From positions 1-64,000 of the forward strand of contig JAISUT010000010.1 in the NCBI GenBank assembly GCA_031271905.1: a DNA stretch of 64,000 nucleotides, read 5' to 3'. Below, piece by piece: positions 17,980 through 27,517 of the stretch. A program made the position numbers and the translations under genes. The stretch comes from Acidobacteriota bacterium (GTDB taxonomy: Bacteria; Acidobacteriota; UBA6911). The notes under the pieces were generated by a model that did not search any database, was not told the origin of the DNA, and was given only the letters and a program-made list of their open reading frames with translations. How positions within the stretch are numbered: the first letter of the stretch is position 1; each line of letters opens with the position of its first letter.

Positions 17980-18652
17980 CGACGGCGTCATCGTCGAGGT
18001 GCGCGACCTGCGCAAAGGCTACGCCTCCGGCGGAGGGCGGCTGGAGATCCTGTCCGGCCTGGATCTCGACGTCCGGCGGGGGGAGATGCTGGGCGTCACC
18101 GGCGTCTCCGGCTCGGGCAAAAGCACGTTGCTGCACCTGCTGGGGGGGATGGACAAGCCGGACGGCGGCTCGATCAAGGTCTCGGGGCGGGATGTCGCCG
18201 CCCTCGCGCCAGCCCCCCTCGCCGACTTCCGCAACAAGACCATCGGCTTCCTGTTCCAGTTCCACCACCTGTTGCCGGAGTTCACCGCGCTGGAGAACGT
18301 CATGATGCCGCTGTTGCTGCGGGGGGAGCCGTCGGCGCGGGCGGTCGACGCCGCCCGGGGGCTGCTCGACGAGGTGGGGCTCGCCAGCCGTGCAGGGCAC
18401 CGCCCGGGCGAGCTGTCGGGGGGCGAGCAGCAACGCGCGGCATTGGCGCGGGCGCTGGCGGGGTCGCCGAGCCTCCTGCTCGCCGACGAGCCGACGGGCA
18501 ACCTAGACCCCAAGACCGGCGACGCCGTCGCGGGGCTGTTGCGCCGCCTGCACGCCGAGCGCGGCCTGACCTCGGTCGTCGTCACCCACAACGGAGACCT
18601 CGCCGCGCGCTGCTCGCGCGTCCTGCGCCTGGAGGACGGCAAGCTCGCCTGA
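17972..18652 (+). CDS. lolD: Lipoprotein-releasing ABC ATPase LolD
   Basis: 226 residues; its ATG overlaps the end of the permease gene by 8 bases. Walker A is GVSGSGKSTL, the signature is LSGGEQQRAALARAL and Walker B is LLLADEPTGNLD. The FRNKTIGFLFQFHHLLPEF stretch is characteristic of LolD. It supplies energy to the adjacent permease. The 3' end is overlapped on the other strand by the annotated tail of the NYN gene, an overlap that probably reflects a frameshift in that gene. Confidence 0.92.
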   Translation: MSDDGVIVEVRDLRKGYASGGGRLEILSGLDLDVRRGEMLGVTGVSGSGKSTLLHLLGGMDKPDGGSIKVSGRDVAALAPAPLADFRNKTIGFLFQFHHLLPEFTALENVMMPLLLRGEPSARAVDAARGLLDEVGLASRAGHRPGELSGGEQQRAALARALAGSPSLLLADEPTGNLDPKTGDAVAGLLRRLHAERGLTSVVVTHNGDLAARCSRVLRLEDGKLA

Positions 18653-20341
18653 CCGCGAGGCGCGCCCCCGGCTCGCGCCGGCACCGCCGCTCGCGCGCTT
18701 CGGGGGCTTCGGGCCCGGGCGGGCTACTTCGTGGCCTTCGGCGTCCGCGGCTTGCGCGGCGTCGCCGCGCTGCGCGGGGTCTTCGCCTTCTTTGGATGCC
18801 GTGGCGGACGCGGTGGATTTGCGCCGCGTCGTCCGCGGTTTCGCCTTGGGCTTCGCCCCCCCTCCCTCCGCAGCCGCGTCCGCAGGTTGCGCCTCGTCCG
18901 ATGCGGACGTTGCCTGCGCGGCGTCAATCGGCGCATCGGCAGCCTCGGGCGAACCCTCGCCTGCGGCGAACGGGAGCTCCGGCGCGGGGGCGGAGACGTC
19001 CGACGCTTGGCCGCCTTGGCTCTCCGAGGCGGCATCCCAAGGGGCGGTTTCGCCGGCGGCGGCAGGCGCCGCCCCCGTCACCGGGTCTATGGCGGCGGAG
19101 AACTCGGAAGGCGCCTCGGCAAGGGCGCCGTCGGCGGCTTCTTGCTCGGGTTTGGGGAAGCGATCCCCCGGGAAGATGCGCAAGATGCCCTGTCGGTTGC
19201 GCTCGATGTGGAGCAACCCGTCGCGCTGGGCTTGCCGCGCAAGGTCGTAGGTGCTGGAAAGACCGTATTTCCTCTCGTCGAAAGGCGTCGGCTGCGAACG
19301 CAGCAGTTGTTTGAAGGTGCGCAGGTACAGCGGCCAATGCGGCTTCGTCTCGGAGGCGCGGAAGAGCTCCTCCAGCGCCTTGCTGGCGGAGCTGGCGTCC
19401 AAAGCCTGCGCGGACGCCTCGGGGGGCGCGGCGTCCGCAACCGGCGCGTCGCCATCGCCCGCAGGCGCCGTCGCGGGCGCGTCCTCGGCGGGCGCAGCCG
19501 TCTCTGCGGACGCCGTCGGCGCGGCGTCCGCAACCGGCGCGTCCTCATCCGCCTCCTCCGGCTCCGGCGCGGATTTGAAGCCGTTCTTCAGCTCCACCAG
19601 GAGGCTGCGATCCACCTGCTTCAGGTGGATGTAGCCGGCGTCGGCGAGCTTTTGGATGAAGTCGCGGAAGCTCCCCACGCCGTAGTCGCGCTCCGTGAAC
19701 GTCGAGTCGAGTTGCAGCAACGTGCTCTTCAGCAACCCCAGTTGCGGCGAGACCTCGCGGTCCGAGAGGATCTTCAGCGCACGGCGGATGAGCGGCAGGG
19801 CGTTTTCCAGCGTGGAGTGGCTGGAGAGCTGTATCCGGCTGGTGAGTTTGCGCGACGTGTGTACGCCGATCAGGTTCTCGTAGGCGATGAACTCGTGGCA
19901 GTTCTTTTGCAGGATGACGCTGGTGAACCCGCGCCCCCCGACCACGAACACTGTCTTGTCGTACTGCTTCAGCTTCTCCACCAGCGCGATGAAGTCGCTG
20001 TCGCCGCCGACGATGACGAAGGCGTTGATGTGGGGGCGGGTGAACGCGGTCTCCAAGGCGTCCAGGGCGAGCGCGATATCGGCGCCGTTCTTGTCGCCGC
20101 CCGGCGTCGCGTTGCGTTGCACCATCTGGATGGCGTGCTGCGTCATGGAGCGGCTGAAATCGTCCGCGCGCTTCCAGTCGCCGTATGCGATCTTGGTGAT
20201 GATCTCGCCTTTCTCCTTGAGCGCCTCGAGCACCGTGCCGACGTCGAAATTCCGGTTCATGGACTGCTTGACGCCGATGGAGATGTTATCGACGTCGATG
20301 AACACCGCGATTTTCAACCGTTCTTCATTGGAATTGTTCAT
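18503..20341 (-). CDS. NYN-domain (LabA/MARF1-like) protein with LOTUS domains; C-terminal frameshift suspected
   Basis: 612 residues as read. An N-terminal NYN/PIN-like nuclease domain (about 10-150) shows FIDVDNI, NGADIALALDA and VGGDSDFIALVEKL, the acidic metal-binding positions. Two OST-HTH/LOTUS-like domains follow (about 160-240 and 330-395), separated by an Ala/Pro-rich linker containing a duplicated APVADAAP. The family acts on RNA. Near 18786-18793 (AAAGAAGG on the coding strand) a +1 shift would continue the Lys/Pro-rich tail as KKAKTPRSAATPRKPRTPKATK-like sequence and stop at 18724. Read straight, it loses that composition and runs 150 bases antisense into lolD. Confidence 0.75.
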   Translation of the reverse strand: MNNSNEERLKIAVFIDVDNISIGVKQSMNRNFDVGTVLEALKEKGEIITKIAYGDWKRADDFSRSMTQHAIQMVQRNATPGGDKNGADIALALDALETAFTRPHINAFVIVGGDSDFIALVEKLKQYDKTVFVVGGRGFTSVILQKNCHEFIAYENLIGVHTSRKLTSRIQLSSHSTLENALPLIRRALKILSDREVSPQLGLLKSTLLQLDSTFTERDYGVGSFRDFIQKLADAGYIHLKQVDRSLLVELKNGFKSAPEPEEADEDAPVADAAPTASAETAAPAEDAPATAPAGDGDAPVADAAPPEASAQALDASSASKALEELFRASETKPHWPLYLRTFKQLLRSQPTPFDERKYGLSSTYDLARQAQRDGLLHIERNRQGILRIFPGDRFPKPEQEAADGALAEAPSEFSAAIDPVTGAAPAAAGETAPWDAASESQGGQASDVSAPAPELPFAAGEGSPEAADAPIDAAQATSASDEAQPADAAAEGGGAKPKAKPRTTRRKSTASATASKEGEDPAQRGDAAQAADAEGHEVARPGPKPPKRASGGAGASRGRASRSGELAVLQAQDARAARGEVSVVGDDDRGQAALGVQAAQQPRDGVAGLGV

Positions 20342-20702
20342 ATGCAACATTTATCCGATCCGTTTTCCTTCGCGCCTGTGCCGCAGCGGCACACATGCGT
20401 CACGGCGCGGGTTCCACATATCCTCATTCGCCATGCCGCCTTCGGCACCGGCGCTGGCGGCGGCTTATCGTGCAAACGCACATCTGCGCGCATCCCGCAG
20501 CCATCTTTTCCGGGAGAAAAGGTAGCTGATAGGAGGCATCCATTACAAGAGCGGAGTTCCGACGCCGCCTCCGCCCCTCCAGCGCCGCCAAGCCCCATCC
20601 GGGTGGGACTGTGCGGAAAATTGTGGTAAATAAGAGATCGCATCGGACGCGAATCGAGGCGTCACGGCGGTCTCCGACGGGATGGTCACAGGGGGGAGGG
20701 GC
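20342..20702. other. Intergenic region between the NYN gene and tadA
   Basis: Divergent gap of 361 bases. I find no gene, RNA or repeat that I can support. TAAATA before 20640 is a weak -10 candidate for tadA. An isolated AGGAGG near 20540 has no start codon in a usable position. Confidence 0.4.
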
Positions 20703-21173
20703 ATGGAACTTGCGGCGGCGGAATCTTGGATGCGGGAGGCGATCGAGGAGGCGCGCAAGGCGGGCGGCGAAGGCGAGGTGCCGGTGGGCGCGCTGGTGCT
20801 GCTCAACGGGAAGGTCATCGGACGGGGGCGCAACTGCCCCATCTGCAGCCATGATCCGAGCGCGCACGCGGAGATCGTCGCGTTGCGGCAGGCGGCGCAC
20901 AACGCAGGCAACTACCGGCTGCCGGGGACGGTGCTGGTCGTCACCGTGGAGCCTTGCGTCATGTGCGTGGGGGCGATGGTCCACGCGCGCGTGGAGGAGG
21001 TGGTCTACGGCGCCTGCGACCCGAAGGGGGGCGCGGTCGATTCGCATTTCCACCTCGCCGACGACGGCGCCCTGAACCACAGGATCCGCGTGACGGGCGG
21101 CGTGCTCGCGGAGGAATGCGGCGCATTGATGAAGGAGTTCTTCGCCGCACGCCGCCGGCAGGGCGCGCCTTAG
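20703..21173 (+). CDS. tadA: tRNA-specific adenosine deaminase TadA
   Basis: 156 residues; the ATG at 20703 follows a G-rich ribosome site (GGGGGGAGGGG). It converts adenosine-34 to inosine in tRNA-Arg(ACG). The zinc site is intact: HAE (SAHAEIVALRQA) supplies His and the proton-shuttle Glu, and PCVMC supplies two cysteines. Length is usual for the family. Its TAG stop interlocks with the TAA stop of convergent nadC (TTAG at 21170-21173). Guanine or cytosine deaminases share the motifs, but EPCVMCVGAMVHARVEEVVYG is typical TadA. Confidence 0.92.
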   Translation: MELAAAESWMREAIEEARKAGGEGEVPVGALVLLNGKVIGRGRNCPICSHDPSAHAEIVALRQAAHNAGNYRLPGTVLVVTVEPCVMCVGAMVHARVEEVVYGACDPKGGAVDSHFHLADDGALNHRIRVTGGVLAEECGALMKEFFAARRRQGAP

Positions 21174-22024
21174 ACCTTGAACGAGAAATCGAGCGCGACG
21201 TCCAGAGACGGGGCGCTGTGCGTGAGCCAGCCGATGGACATCAGATCGACGCCGGTCGCAGCGACGGCGGCCGCCGTCTGCGGCGTGATGCCGCCGGACG
21301 CCTCCGTGAGCGCCCTGCCGCCGACCATGCGGACGGCTTCGCGCAAGGTCTCGACGTCCATGTTGTCGAGCAACACCGCGTCCACCGCCTCCCGCAAGGC
21401 GACCTCCAACTGCGCGAGCGTGTCCACCTCGACCTCGACCTTGACCATGTGCCCCACATGGCGGCGCACCCGCCGGATGGCCTCCCCCACGTCGCCCGCC
21501 GCCACCACGTGGTTGTCCTTGACGAGCACCGCGTCGTCCAAGCCGAAGCGGTGGTTGGCGCCGCCCCCCGCGCGCACGGCGTATTTTTCCAAGAGGCGCA
21601 ACCCCGGGGTGGTCTTGCGGGTGCAGACGACGCGCGCCGGGTGCGGCGCGACCAGCGCCACGACGTCGCGCGTGACGGAGGCGATGCCGGAGAGCCTGCC
21701 GAGGAAGTTCAACGCCGTCCGCTCCCCGGTCAGGATGGGGCGCGCCGGGCCTTGGACGACGGCGAGCGTGTCGCCCCGTCCGGCGTCGCAGCCGTCCGCC
21801 GTCACGACGTCGAACCTCACGGCGCCGTCAAGCAGGCGGAACGCCATCCGCGCGACCTCCAACCCCGCGACGCGCCCCGCCCGCCGCGCGACGATGGACG
21901 CCGTAGCCCCATCCCCCGGCGCGACGACGGCGTCGGTGGTCAAGTCGCCGCCGCGCCCGACGTCTTCGAGCAGGGCGCGGCGGACGATGTCTTCGTAAGT
22001 CAAAGGATGCGGCGTTGCGAGCAT
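21170..22024 (-). CDS. nadC: Nicotinate-nucleotide pyrophosphorylase (quinolinate phosphoribosyltransferase)
   Basis: 284 residues. It makes nicotinate mononucleotide from quinolinate and PRPP, the last committed step of de novo NAD synthesis. Visible motifs are EDVGRGGDLTT near the start, GERTALNFLGRLSGIAS, TRKTTPGLRLLEKYAVRAGGGANHR in short pieces, and EASGGI before the C-terminus. No nadA or nadB lies in the window. It is 31 bases downstream of pncB on the same strand, so salvage and de novo NAD routes are co-transcribed here. Confidence 0.93.
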   Translation of the reverse strand: MLATPHPLTYEDIVRRALLEDVGRGGDLTTDAVVAPGDGATASIVARRAGRVAGLEVARMAFRLLDGAVRFDVVTADGCDAGRGDTLAVVQGPARPILTGERTALNFLGRLSGIASVTRDVVALVAPHPARVVCTRKTTPGLRLLEKYAVRAGGGANHRFGLDDAVLVKDNHVVAAGDVGEAIRRVRRHVGHMVKVEVEVDTLAQLEVALREAVDAVLLDNMDVETLREAVRMVGGRALTEASGGITPQTAAAVAATGVDLMSIGWLTHSAPSLDVALDFSFKV

Positions 22025-22055
22025 GGTGCCTCCCTCTTCGCTTTTCGTGGATTCG

Positions 22056-23501
22056 TCATTCCCCGCCGGCGACGGCGGCGATCATCTTCTCCTTCACGTC
22101 CCACAGCCTGTGCGTCAACCCGACCTTGTATTCGTGCGGGTTGGGCAGGCGCTTGTAGCTCTCGTGCAACTCGTCGAGCTGCCGCGTCCGGTGCGCGCGG
22201 ATCTCATCCAGGGGGGGGAACTCGTAGGCGAGCGCACCCCCCCGCACCACGGGGACCAACAGCTCGACGCGCCGCCGCGAATGCAGCGTTGTGCGACGCA
22301 AGGGGTTCGAGGGATCGACGATGGGCACGTCCCCGGCCGACAGGTCTTCGGAGTCCTCCGCCAGCGCGTCCGCCTCCATCAAGCCGTCCTCGCCGTAGAA
22401 GCGGACGATCTTCTTCAGGCCGGGGTTGGTCATCTTCTCGATGTTGGAGCTGATCTTGATCTTGGGCGCGCCGTTGTACTCCGCCATCTTGTAGACGCCG
22501 CCGAGCGCGCCACCCCCTTCGCCCGCTCCGGTCACCAGGCGCGTCCCCACGCCCCAGACGTCGATCCTGCCCCCTTGCGCCAAAAGGTCGGCGACGATGT
22601 ACTCGTCGAGCTCGTTGGAGGCGACGATCTTCACGTAACCCAGCCCCGCCCCGTCAAGCGCCGCGCGCGCCTTCTTGCTGAGGAAGGCGAGGTCGCCGCT
22701 GTCGATGCGGATGCCCGCGAGGCGGTGCCCCGACGCCTCCAGCTCCTTGCCGACCCGGATGGCGTTGGGGACGCCGCTTTTCAACGTGTCGTAGGTGTCC
22801 ACCAGCAAGGTGCATTCGTCGGGGAAGAGCGCGGCGTAGGCGCGGAAGGCGTCAAGCTCCGAGTCGAACGACTGTATCCAACTGTGCGCGTGCGTCCCCC
22901 GCGCGGGCATGGCGAGGCTCGCCGCGCCGAGCACGTTGGACGTGGCGTCCGCGCCGCCGATCATGGCTGCGCGCGTGGCGCCCATGGCGCCGTCCGGCCC
23001 CTGCGCCCGGCGCAGGCCGAACTCCAGCACGGGCGTGCGGCGCGCAGCCTCCCAGATGCGCGCCGCCTTGGTGGCGACCAGCGTCTGGAAGTTGATGTGG
23101 CACAGGAGCACGGCCTCGATGAGCTGGCATTCGATGACGCCGCCGCGCACCTGCACGAGCGGCTCGTTCGGAAAGACCACCGTCCCCTCGGGGACGGCGC
23201 GGATGTCGCCCCGGAAGCGATAGGACGCCAGGTAGTCCAGAAAGGCGTCGGGGAAGGTCTGCCGCCCGCGCGGCGACCGGAGCGAGCGCAGATAGCCGAT
23301 GTCCTCCCCGCTGAAACGCGCATCCAGCACGGCATTGACGGCGCACTCGAGCCCCGCCGCGACGGAGTAGCCGCCGACGTAGGGGTTGCGGCGGAAATAG
23401 AGGTCGAAGGTCGCCACGTCCCCCGCCTTGCCCTGGTCGAGGTAGCCCGCCATCATGGTCAGCTCGTACAGGTCGGTCAACAGCGCGCTTGTGTGTGACA
23501 T
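22056..23501 (-). CDS. pncB: Nicotinate phosphoribosyltransferase
   Basis: 481 residues from the ATG at 23501, preceded by GGGAGGG. The enzyme salvages nicotinic acid to nicotinate mononucleotide with PRPP and ATP. Family marks are the opening [24 protein letters not shown], a central [14 protein letters not shown], the substrate-binding [15 protein letters not shown] and GVGTRLVTG. Length fits the larger bacterial type. It heads a two-gene NAD operon with nadC. Confidence 0.93.
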   Translation of the reverse strand: MSHTSALLTDLYELTMMAGYLDQGKAGDVATFDLYFRRNPYVGGYSVAAGLECAVNAVLDARFSGEDIGYLRSLRSPRGRQTFPDAFLDYLASYRFRGDIRAVPEGTVVFPNEPLVQVRGGVIECQLIEAVLLCHINFQTLVATKAARIWEAARRTPVLEFGLRRAQGPDGAMGATRAAMIGGADATSNVLGAASLAMPARGTHAHSWIQSFDSELDAFRAYAALFPDECTLLVDTYDTLKSGVPNAIRVGKELEASGHRLAGIRIDSGDLAFLSKKARAALDGAGLGYVKIVASNELDEYIVADLLAQGGRIDVWGVGTRLVTGAGEGGGALGGVYKMAEYNGAPKIKISSNIEKMTNPGLKKIVRFYGEDGLMEADALAEDSEDLSAGDVPIVDPSNPLRRTTLHSRRRVELLVPVVRGGALAYEFPPLDEIRAHRTRQLDELHESYKRLPNPHEYKVGLTHRLWDVKEKMIAAVAGGE

Positions 23502-23739
23502 GCCCTCCCCCATGCGAAAATGCGAAAGACGCGACGATGCGAAAAGACGCCGACGAAGCCCAAAGGATGTCACACGCGGGGGGAAATTACCAGAAAGCCG
23601 CGAAATCGCAGGGGCGGAAGCCCCGTTTCTTCAGGACGACTCCACGCCCCCCGTCCGGCGGATCGACCACGGGCGGGGCGTCGCCGACGAAATCGCCGCC
23701 GACCTCCACGGGGGTTTTGTGCTATCTTTAACGTCGCCT

Positions 23740-24315
23740 ATGGACGAACCGAACGAACCGGACGAACCGTCCCCATCCGTTTTGATGAAACACGCGGCGG
23801 CGTTGCTGGCGCGACGGGCGCACTCGCGCGGGGAGCTGCGCCGGAAGCTGGCGGCTGCCGCGCCAGAGGCGTCCGACGGCGAAATCGGGGCCGCGCTCGA
23901 CCGCCTCGAACATCTCGACCTTCTCAACGATGCCGACTATGCGTATAATTTTTCGCTTCGCCGCCTGGATGAATCGGGCTGGGGGCCGGCGAAAATCCGC
24001 GCGGAGCTGCTGCGGCGCGAAGTCGCCGGGCATGACATCGACGCGGCGCTCGACCGCGCCCTCGGTTCGACAGACGCGACGGGCGCGGCAGGCGGCGCGC
24101 GGGACAAAGGCGGCGCCGGGGGCGAGGCGGGCGCGCTCGAGGCGCGCATCGACAGCTACTGCGCCAGAAAAGGGACGCCATCGACCGGCAGGGACGCGCA
24201 ACGGCTGGCCCGGCACCTGCTGGGGCGCGGTTTCGGCCAAGACGCGGTCGCCGAAGCCGTCAGGCGCAGGTTCCCCGCGGCCATCCAATATCCAGAAGGA
24301 CCAGAAGGAGAATGA
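23740..24315 (+). CDS. recX: Recombination regulator RecX
   Basis: 191 residues from the ATG at 23740. Three-helix RecX repeats are visible: ALLARRAHSRGELRRKL, then LDLLNDADYAYNFSLRRL, then LARHLLGRGFGQDAVAEAVRR. RecX binds RecA filaments and limits strand exchange. It sits directly before alaS (one base between the recX stop and the alaS GTG), part of the common recA-recX-alaS order, but recA itself is not upstream here. The long Gly/Ala-rich linker (about residues 105-135) is an expansion relative to the short family core. Confidence 0.82.
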   Translation: MDEPNEPDEPSPSVLMKHAAALLARRAHSRGELRRKLAAAAPEASDGEIGAALDRLEHLDLLNDADYAYNFSLRRLDESGWGPAKIRAELLRREVAGHDIDAALDRALGSTDATGAAGGARDKGGAGGEAGALEARIDSYCARKGTPSTGRDAQRLARHLLGRGFGQDAVAEAVRRRFPAAIQYPEGPEGE

Positions 24316-24316
24316 A

Positions 24317-26953
24317 GTGACGAGCAGCAACCAGATCAGGGAGACCTTCCTCAAGTATTTCGAACGCAACGGCCACAAGATCGTCCCCAGCGCGTCGCTG
24401 ATCCCCTTCGGCGACCCCACGCTGCTTTTCTCCAACGCGGGGATGAACCAGTTCAAGGACATCTTCCTCGGCAACGAGACGCGCCCCTACAAGCGCGCCA
24501 CCACCAGCCAGAAATGCATGCGCGTCAGCGGCAAGCACAACGACTTCAAGGACGTCGGCCACTCGCAGCGCCACCATACGTTCTTCGAGATGCTCGGCAA
24601 CTTCTCCTTCGGCGACTACTTCAAAAAAGACGCCGTCCACTTCGGCTGGGAGCTGCTGACCAAGGAGTTCGGCCTCGACCCGGCGCGGCTCTGGGTCACG
24701 GTGTTCCGCGAGGACGACGAGGCGTGGGACATCTGGCACAAACAAGAAGGCATCCCCGCCGGGAAGATCATGCGCCTGGACGAAGCCGACAACTTCTGGG
24801 CGATGGGGGACACCGGCCCCTGCGGCCCCTGTTCGGAGCTGCACTACGACTTCGGCAAAAGCCCCCTGCCGGATCACGGCGACTGCGACCTGACCTGCTC
24901 CTGCGGCCGCTGGGTCGAGGTCTGGAACCTGGTCTTCATGCAGTACAACCGCGACGCGGAGGGGGCGGCCAAGCCCCTGCCGTCCCCCTCCATCGACACC
25001 GGCATGGGCTTCGAGCGCATCACCACCATCTTGCAGGGGAAGACCTCCAACTACGACACCGACCTGTTCCAGCCGCTGCTGGGGGAGGTCTCCGGGCTGT
25101 GCGGGCGCGCCTACGGCGCCGACGCCGGCGACGACGTCTCGATGCGCGTCATCGCCGACCACACGCGGGCGGCGGCGTTCGTCGTCGGCGACGGGCAGTA
25201 TCCGGGCAACGACAAGCGCGGCTACGTCATCCGCAAGATCCTGCGCCGCGCCATGGTGCACGGCAAGCGCCTGGGCATCGACGAGCCGTTCCTCTGCAAG
25301 CTGGCCGGCACGGTGGTCGAGCAGATGGGCGGCGCCTACCCTGAACTGCGCGAGGGGCGCGAGACCATCGCCCGCGTCATCCGCCAAGAAGAAGAATCGT
25401 TCGCCGGCACGCTCGGCGAGGGGCTGAAGGACTTCAACGACCGCGCCCGCAAGATCAAGGCCGCCGGGGGGCGGACGCTGCCGGGCGAGGACGCCTTCTT
25501 CCTCTACGACACGCGCGGCCTGCCGCTGGAGATCATCGAGGACCTGGCGCGGGAGAACGGGCTCGTCGTCGATGCCGAGGGCTTCAACAAGGCGTTCGAG
25601 ACCCAGCGGGCGCGCTCGCGGCAGGACTACAACTCCGGCAAGGTCCACGAGCTGGCGGCCGAGGCCGTCTTCGAGGGCAAAACGAGGTTCACCGGCTACG
25701 AGACGTCGGGGACGGAGGTCGAGACCGTCCGCGCCCTGCTCCGCGACGGCGCCGCCGTCGAAACGCTCGCGGCCGGTCAGGCGGGCGAGGTCGTGCTCGG
25801 GGAGACGCCGTTTTACGTCGAGTCGGGCGGGCAGGCGGGCGACACCGGCGCCATCGAAAAGGACGGCGCGCGCGCCAAGGTTTTGAACACCGTCTACCGG
25901 GGGACCGTCATCGTCCACGAGGTCGAGGTGGAAAGCGGCGCGTTCGCCGTCGGCGACCAGGTGTCCGCTGCCGTTGACATGGAGCGGCGCGGGCGCACCA
26001 TGAAGAACCACACGGCGACGCACCTCCTGCAGGCGGCGCTGCGCGAGACGCTGGGGCCGCACGTCAAGCAGGCGGGCTCGTCGGTGACCCCCGAACGGCT
26101 CCGGTTCGACTTCACCCACTACGCGCCGCTCGGCCCGGCGGAGCTGCGCCAGGTCGAAGACATCGTCAACGCGCAGATAGCCCTGGACACCAAGGTCGAT
26201 ACCGCCGTCATGGACCTCGACCAGGCGATGCAGTCGGGCGCGACGGCGCTGTTCGGCGAGAAGTACCAGGAGCAGGTGCGCGTCGTCACCATACCCGGCT
26301 TCAGCAAGGAGCTGTGCGGCGGCACGCACGCCCCGGCCACCGGCACGATAGGGCTGTTCAAGATCGTCGCCGAGAGCGGCGTCGCGGCGGGCGTCCGGCG
26401 CATCGAGGCCGTGACGGGCACAGCCTCGCTCGAACGCTTCCGCGCCGACGAGGAGCTCCTGGACGCCATCCAGTCCGAGCACAAGGTCGCGCGGCAGGAG
26501 ATACCGGCTTTGATCGGGAAGCTCCAGCGGCAGGCGCGCGACCTCGAACGGCAGATGCAAGACTTGAAGGCGCAGTCGGCGCGCGCCGGCCTGGGCGACG
26601 TCCTGTCCCGCGTGCGCGAGGTCAAGGGGGTCAAGGTGCTGGCGGCGGCGGTGCCGCCGATGGACCGCTCGGCGCTGCGCAACCTGGCCGACGAGTTCAA
26701 GCAGAAGGTCGGCTCCGGCGTCATCGTCCTCGGCTCGCCGCAGGAGGACGGCAAGGTCGCGCTGGTGGCCATGTCCACGCCCGACGTGGCGAAGAAGGCC
26801 CCGGCGGGGCAGGTCATCAAGCAGATCGCCCCGCTGGTGGGCGGCGGCGGCGGCGGCAAGCCCGAGCTGGCCGAGGCGGGCGGCAAGGACGCCTCGAAGC
26901 TGGGCGAGGCCGTCGAGCGGAGCTACGCCGTCGTGGGGCAACTGCTCGGCTGA
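24317..26953 (+). CDS. alaS: Alanyl-tRNA synthetase
   Basis: 878 residues from the GTG at 24317, with AAGGAG before it. The class II catalytic domain shows FFEMLGNFSFGDYFK and the nearby KCMRVSGKHNDF segment. The editing domain carries HTATHLL and CGGTHAPATG, whose His and Cys bind zinc. The C-terminal coiled coil and DHHA1 domain end in a Gly-rich stretch (VGGGGGGKPELAEAGG). Length and domain order match a full-size, editing-competent enzyme. Co-transcribed with recX. Confidence 0.97.
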   Translation: MTSSNQIRETFLKYFERNGHKIVPSASLIPFGDPTLLFSNAGMNQFKDIFLGNETRPYKRATTSQKCMRVSGKHNDFKDVGHSQRHHTFFEMLGNFSFGDYFKKDAVHFGWELLTKEFGLDPARLWVTVFREDDEAWDIWHKQEGIPAGKIMRLDEADNFWAMGDTGPCGPCSELHYDFGKSPLPDHGDCDLTCSCGRWVEVWNLVFMQYNRDAEGAAKPLPSPSIDTGMGFERITTILQGKTSNYDTDLFQPLLGEVSGLCGRAYGADAGDDVSMRVIADHTRAAAFVVGDGQYPGNDKRGYVIRKILRRAMVHGKRLGIDEPFLCKLAGTVVEQMGGAYPELREGRETIARVIRQEEESFAGTLGEGLKDFNDRARKIKAAGGRTLPGEDAFFLYDTRGLPLEIIEDLARENGLVVDAEGFNKAFETQRARSRQDYNSGKVHELAAEAVFEGKTRFTGYETSGTEVETVRALLRDGAAVETLAAGQAGEVVLGETPFYVESGGQAGDTGAIEKDGARAKVLNTVYRGTVIVHEVEVESGAFAVGDQVSAAVDMERRGRTMKNHTATHLLQAALRETLGPHVKQAGSSVTPERLRFDFTHYAPLGPAELRQVEDIVNAQIALDTKVDTAVMDLDQAMQSGATALFGEKYQEQVRVVTIPGFSKELCGGTHAPATGTIGLFKIVAESGVAAGVRRIEAVTGTASLERFRADEELLDAIQSEHKVARQEIPALIGKLQRQARDLERQMQDLKAQSARAGLGDVLSRVREVKGVKVLAAAVPPMDRSALRNLADEFKQKVGSGVIVLGSPQEDGKVALVAMSTPDVAKKAPAGQVIKQIAPLVGGGGGGKPELAEAGGKDASKLGEAVERSYAVVGQLLG

Positions 26954-26961
26954 CGCCGCCG

Positions 26962-27138
26962 TCAGGACTTGTGTCTGAAGAGGTAGTAGATCACGTACAC
27001 CCAGCCCAGGAAGCCATGGAGCAGCATCCACGGGATGGAGTGCCAGGTGGTGAAGGAGATGATCATCGCCACGACGCTGCCGACGCCGAAGGAGCCGATG
27101 CCGCAACCACAGCCTTTTTTCTTGTCGCCGTCAAACAT
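26962..27138 (-). CDS. Small membrane protein
   Basis: 58 residues from the ATG at 27138, which has GGGAGG upstream; the frame is open further but without coding character. A short charged, Cys-containing start (DKKKGCGCGIG) is followed by two hydrophobic segments (VGSVVAMIISFTTW and WMLLHGFLGWVYVIYYLF) and a basic end (RHKS). This is a two-helix inner-membrane hairpin of unknown function. It is convergent with alaS, and its 5' side faces the hdr operon across a 379-base gap. Confidence 0.7.
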   Translation of the reverse strand: MFDGDKKKGCGCGIGSFGVGSVVAMIISFTTWHSIPWMLLHGFLGWVYVIYYLFRHKS

Positions 27139-27517
27139 CGCCGCCCTCCCCGCGCCGCGGCATGCGTTCACTCGCGCCCGCGCGCCAATGTTGATCTTAC
27201 TGCGGAACCCCGCGCGATGGTATCGGTTTTTGACTGAGGCGTCCGGCGGCGGGACGGGGACGCAGGCGGCGCCCCCGTCCCTTGCAGAGTCTGCGAAGTC
27301 TGCGGAGCCGCACGTCCGGGTCATATGCCCCAAATGCGCGATATGCCCCGCAAGCGCGACTGGAGCAAGGAAATCGCTTGCCACCGGCGGTTCCGGGGAC
27401 TAACTTTACAGTCGTCGTAGACGATAAAAATTTGAAGTGCCGTTGCAAAACCTATCGTGCGACGGGCGTGACAACCGTCCTGCCGAGGTTTTCGCAAGCA
27501 AACATGGAGTATCAGCG
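27139..27517. other. Intergenic region upstream of the hdr operon, with an 18-bp tandem repeat
   Basis: Holds two tandem 18-base units starting ATATGCCCC at 27323-27340 and 27341-27358 (14-15 of 18 identical). A short inverted repeat, TCGTC-GTA-GACGA, lies at 27412-27424 and could be an operator. TTTACA at 27405-27410 is a possible -35 box, but the AT-rich stretch after it gives poor -10 spacing. I see no gene in the gap. Confidence 0.45.

Noticed and set aside
24260-27106. 948-residue reading frame antisense to alaS
   Set aside because: It is a shadow of alaS, which has every synthetase motif on the plus strand.
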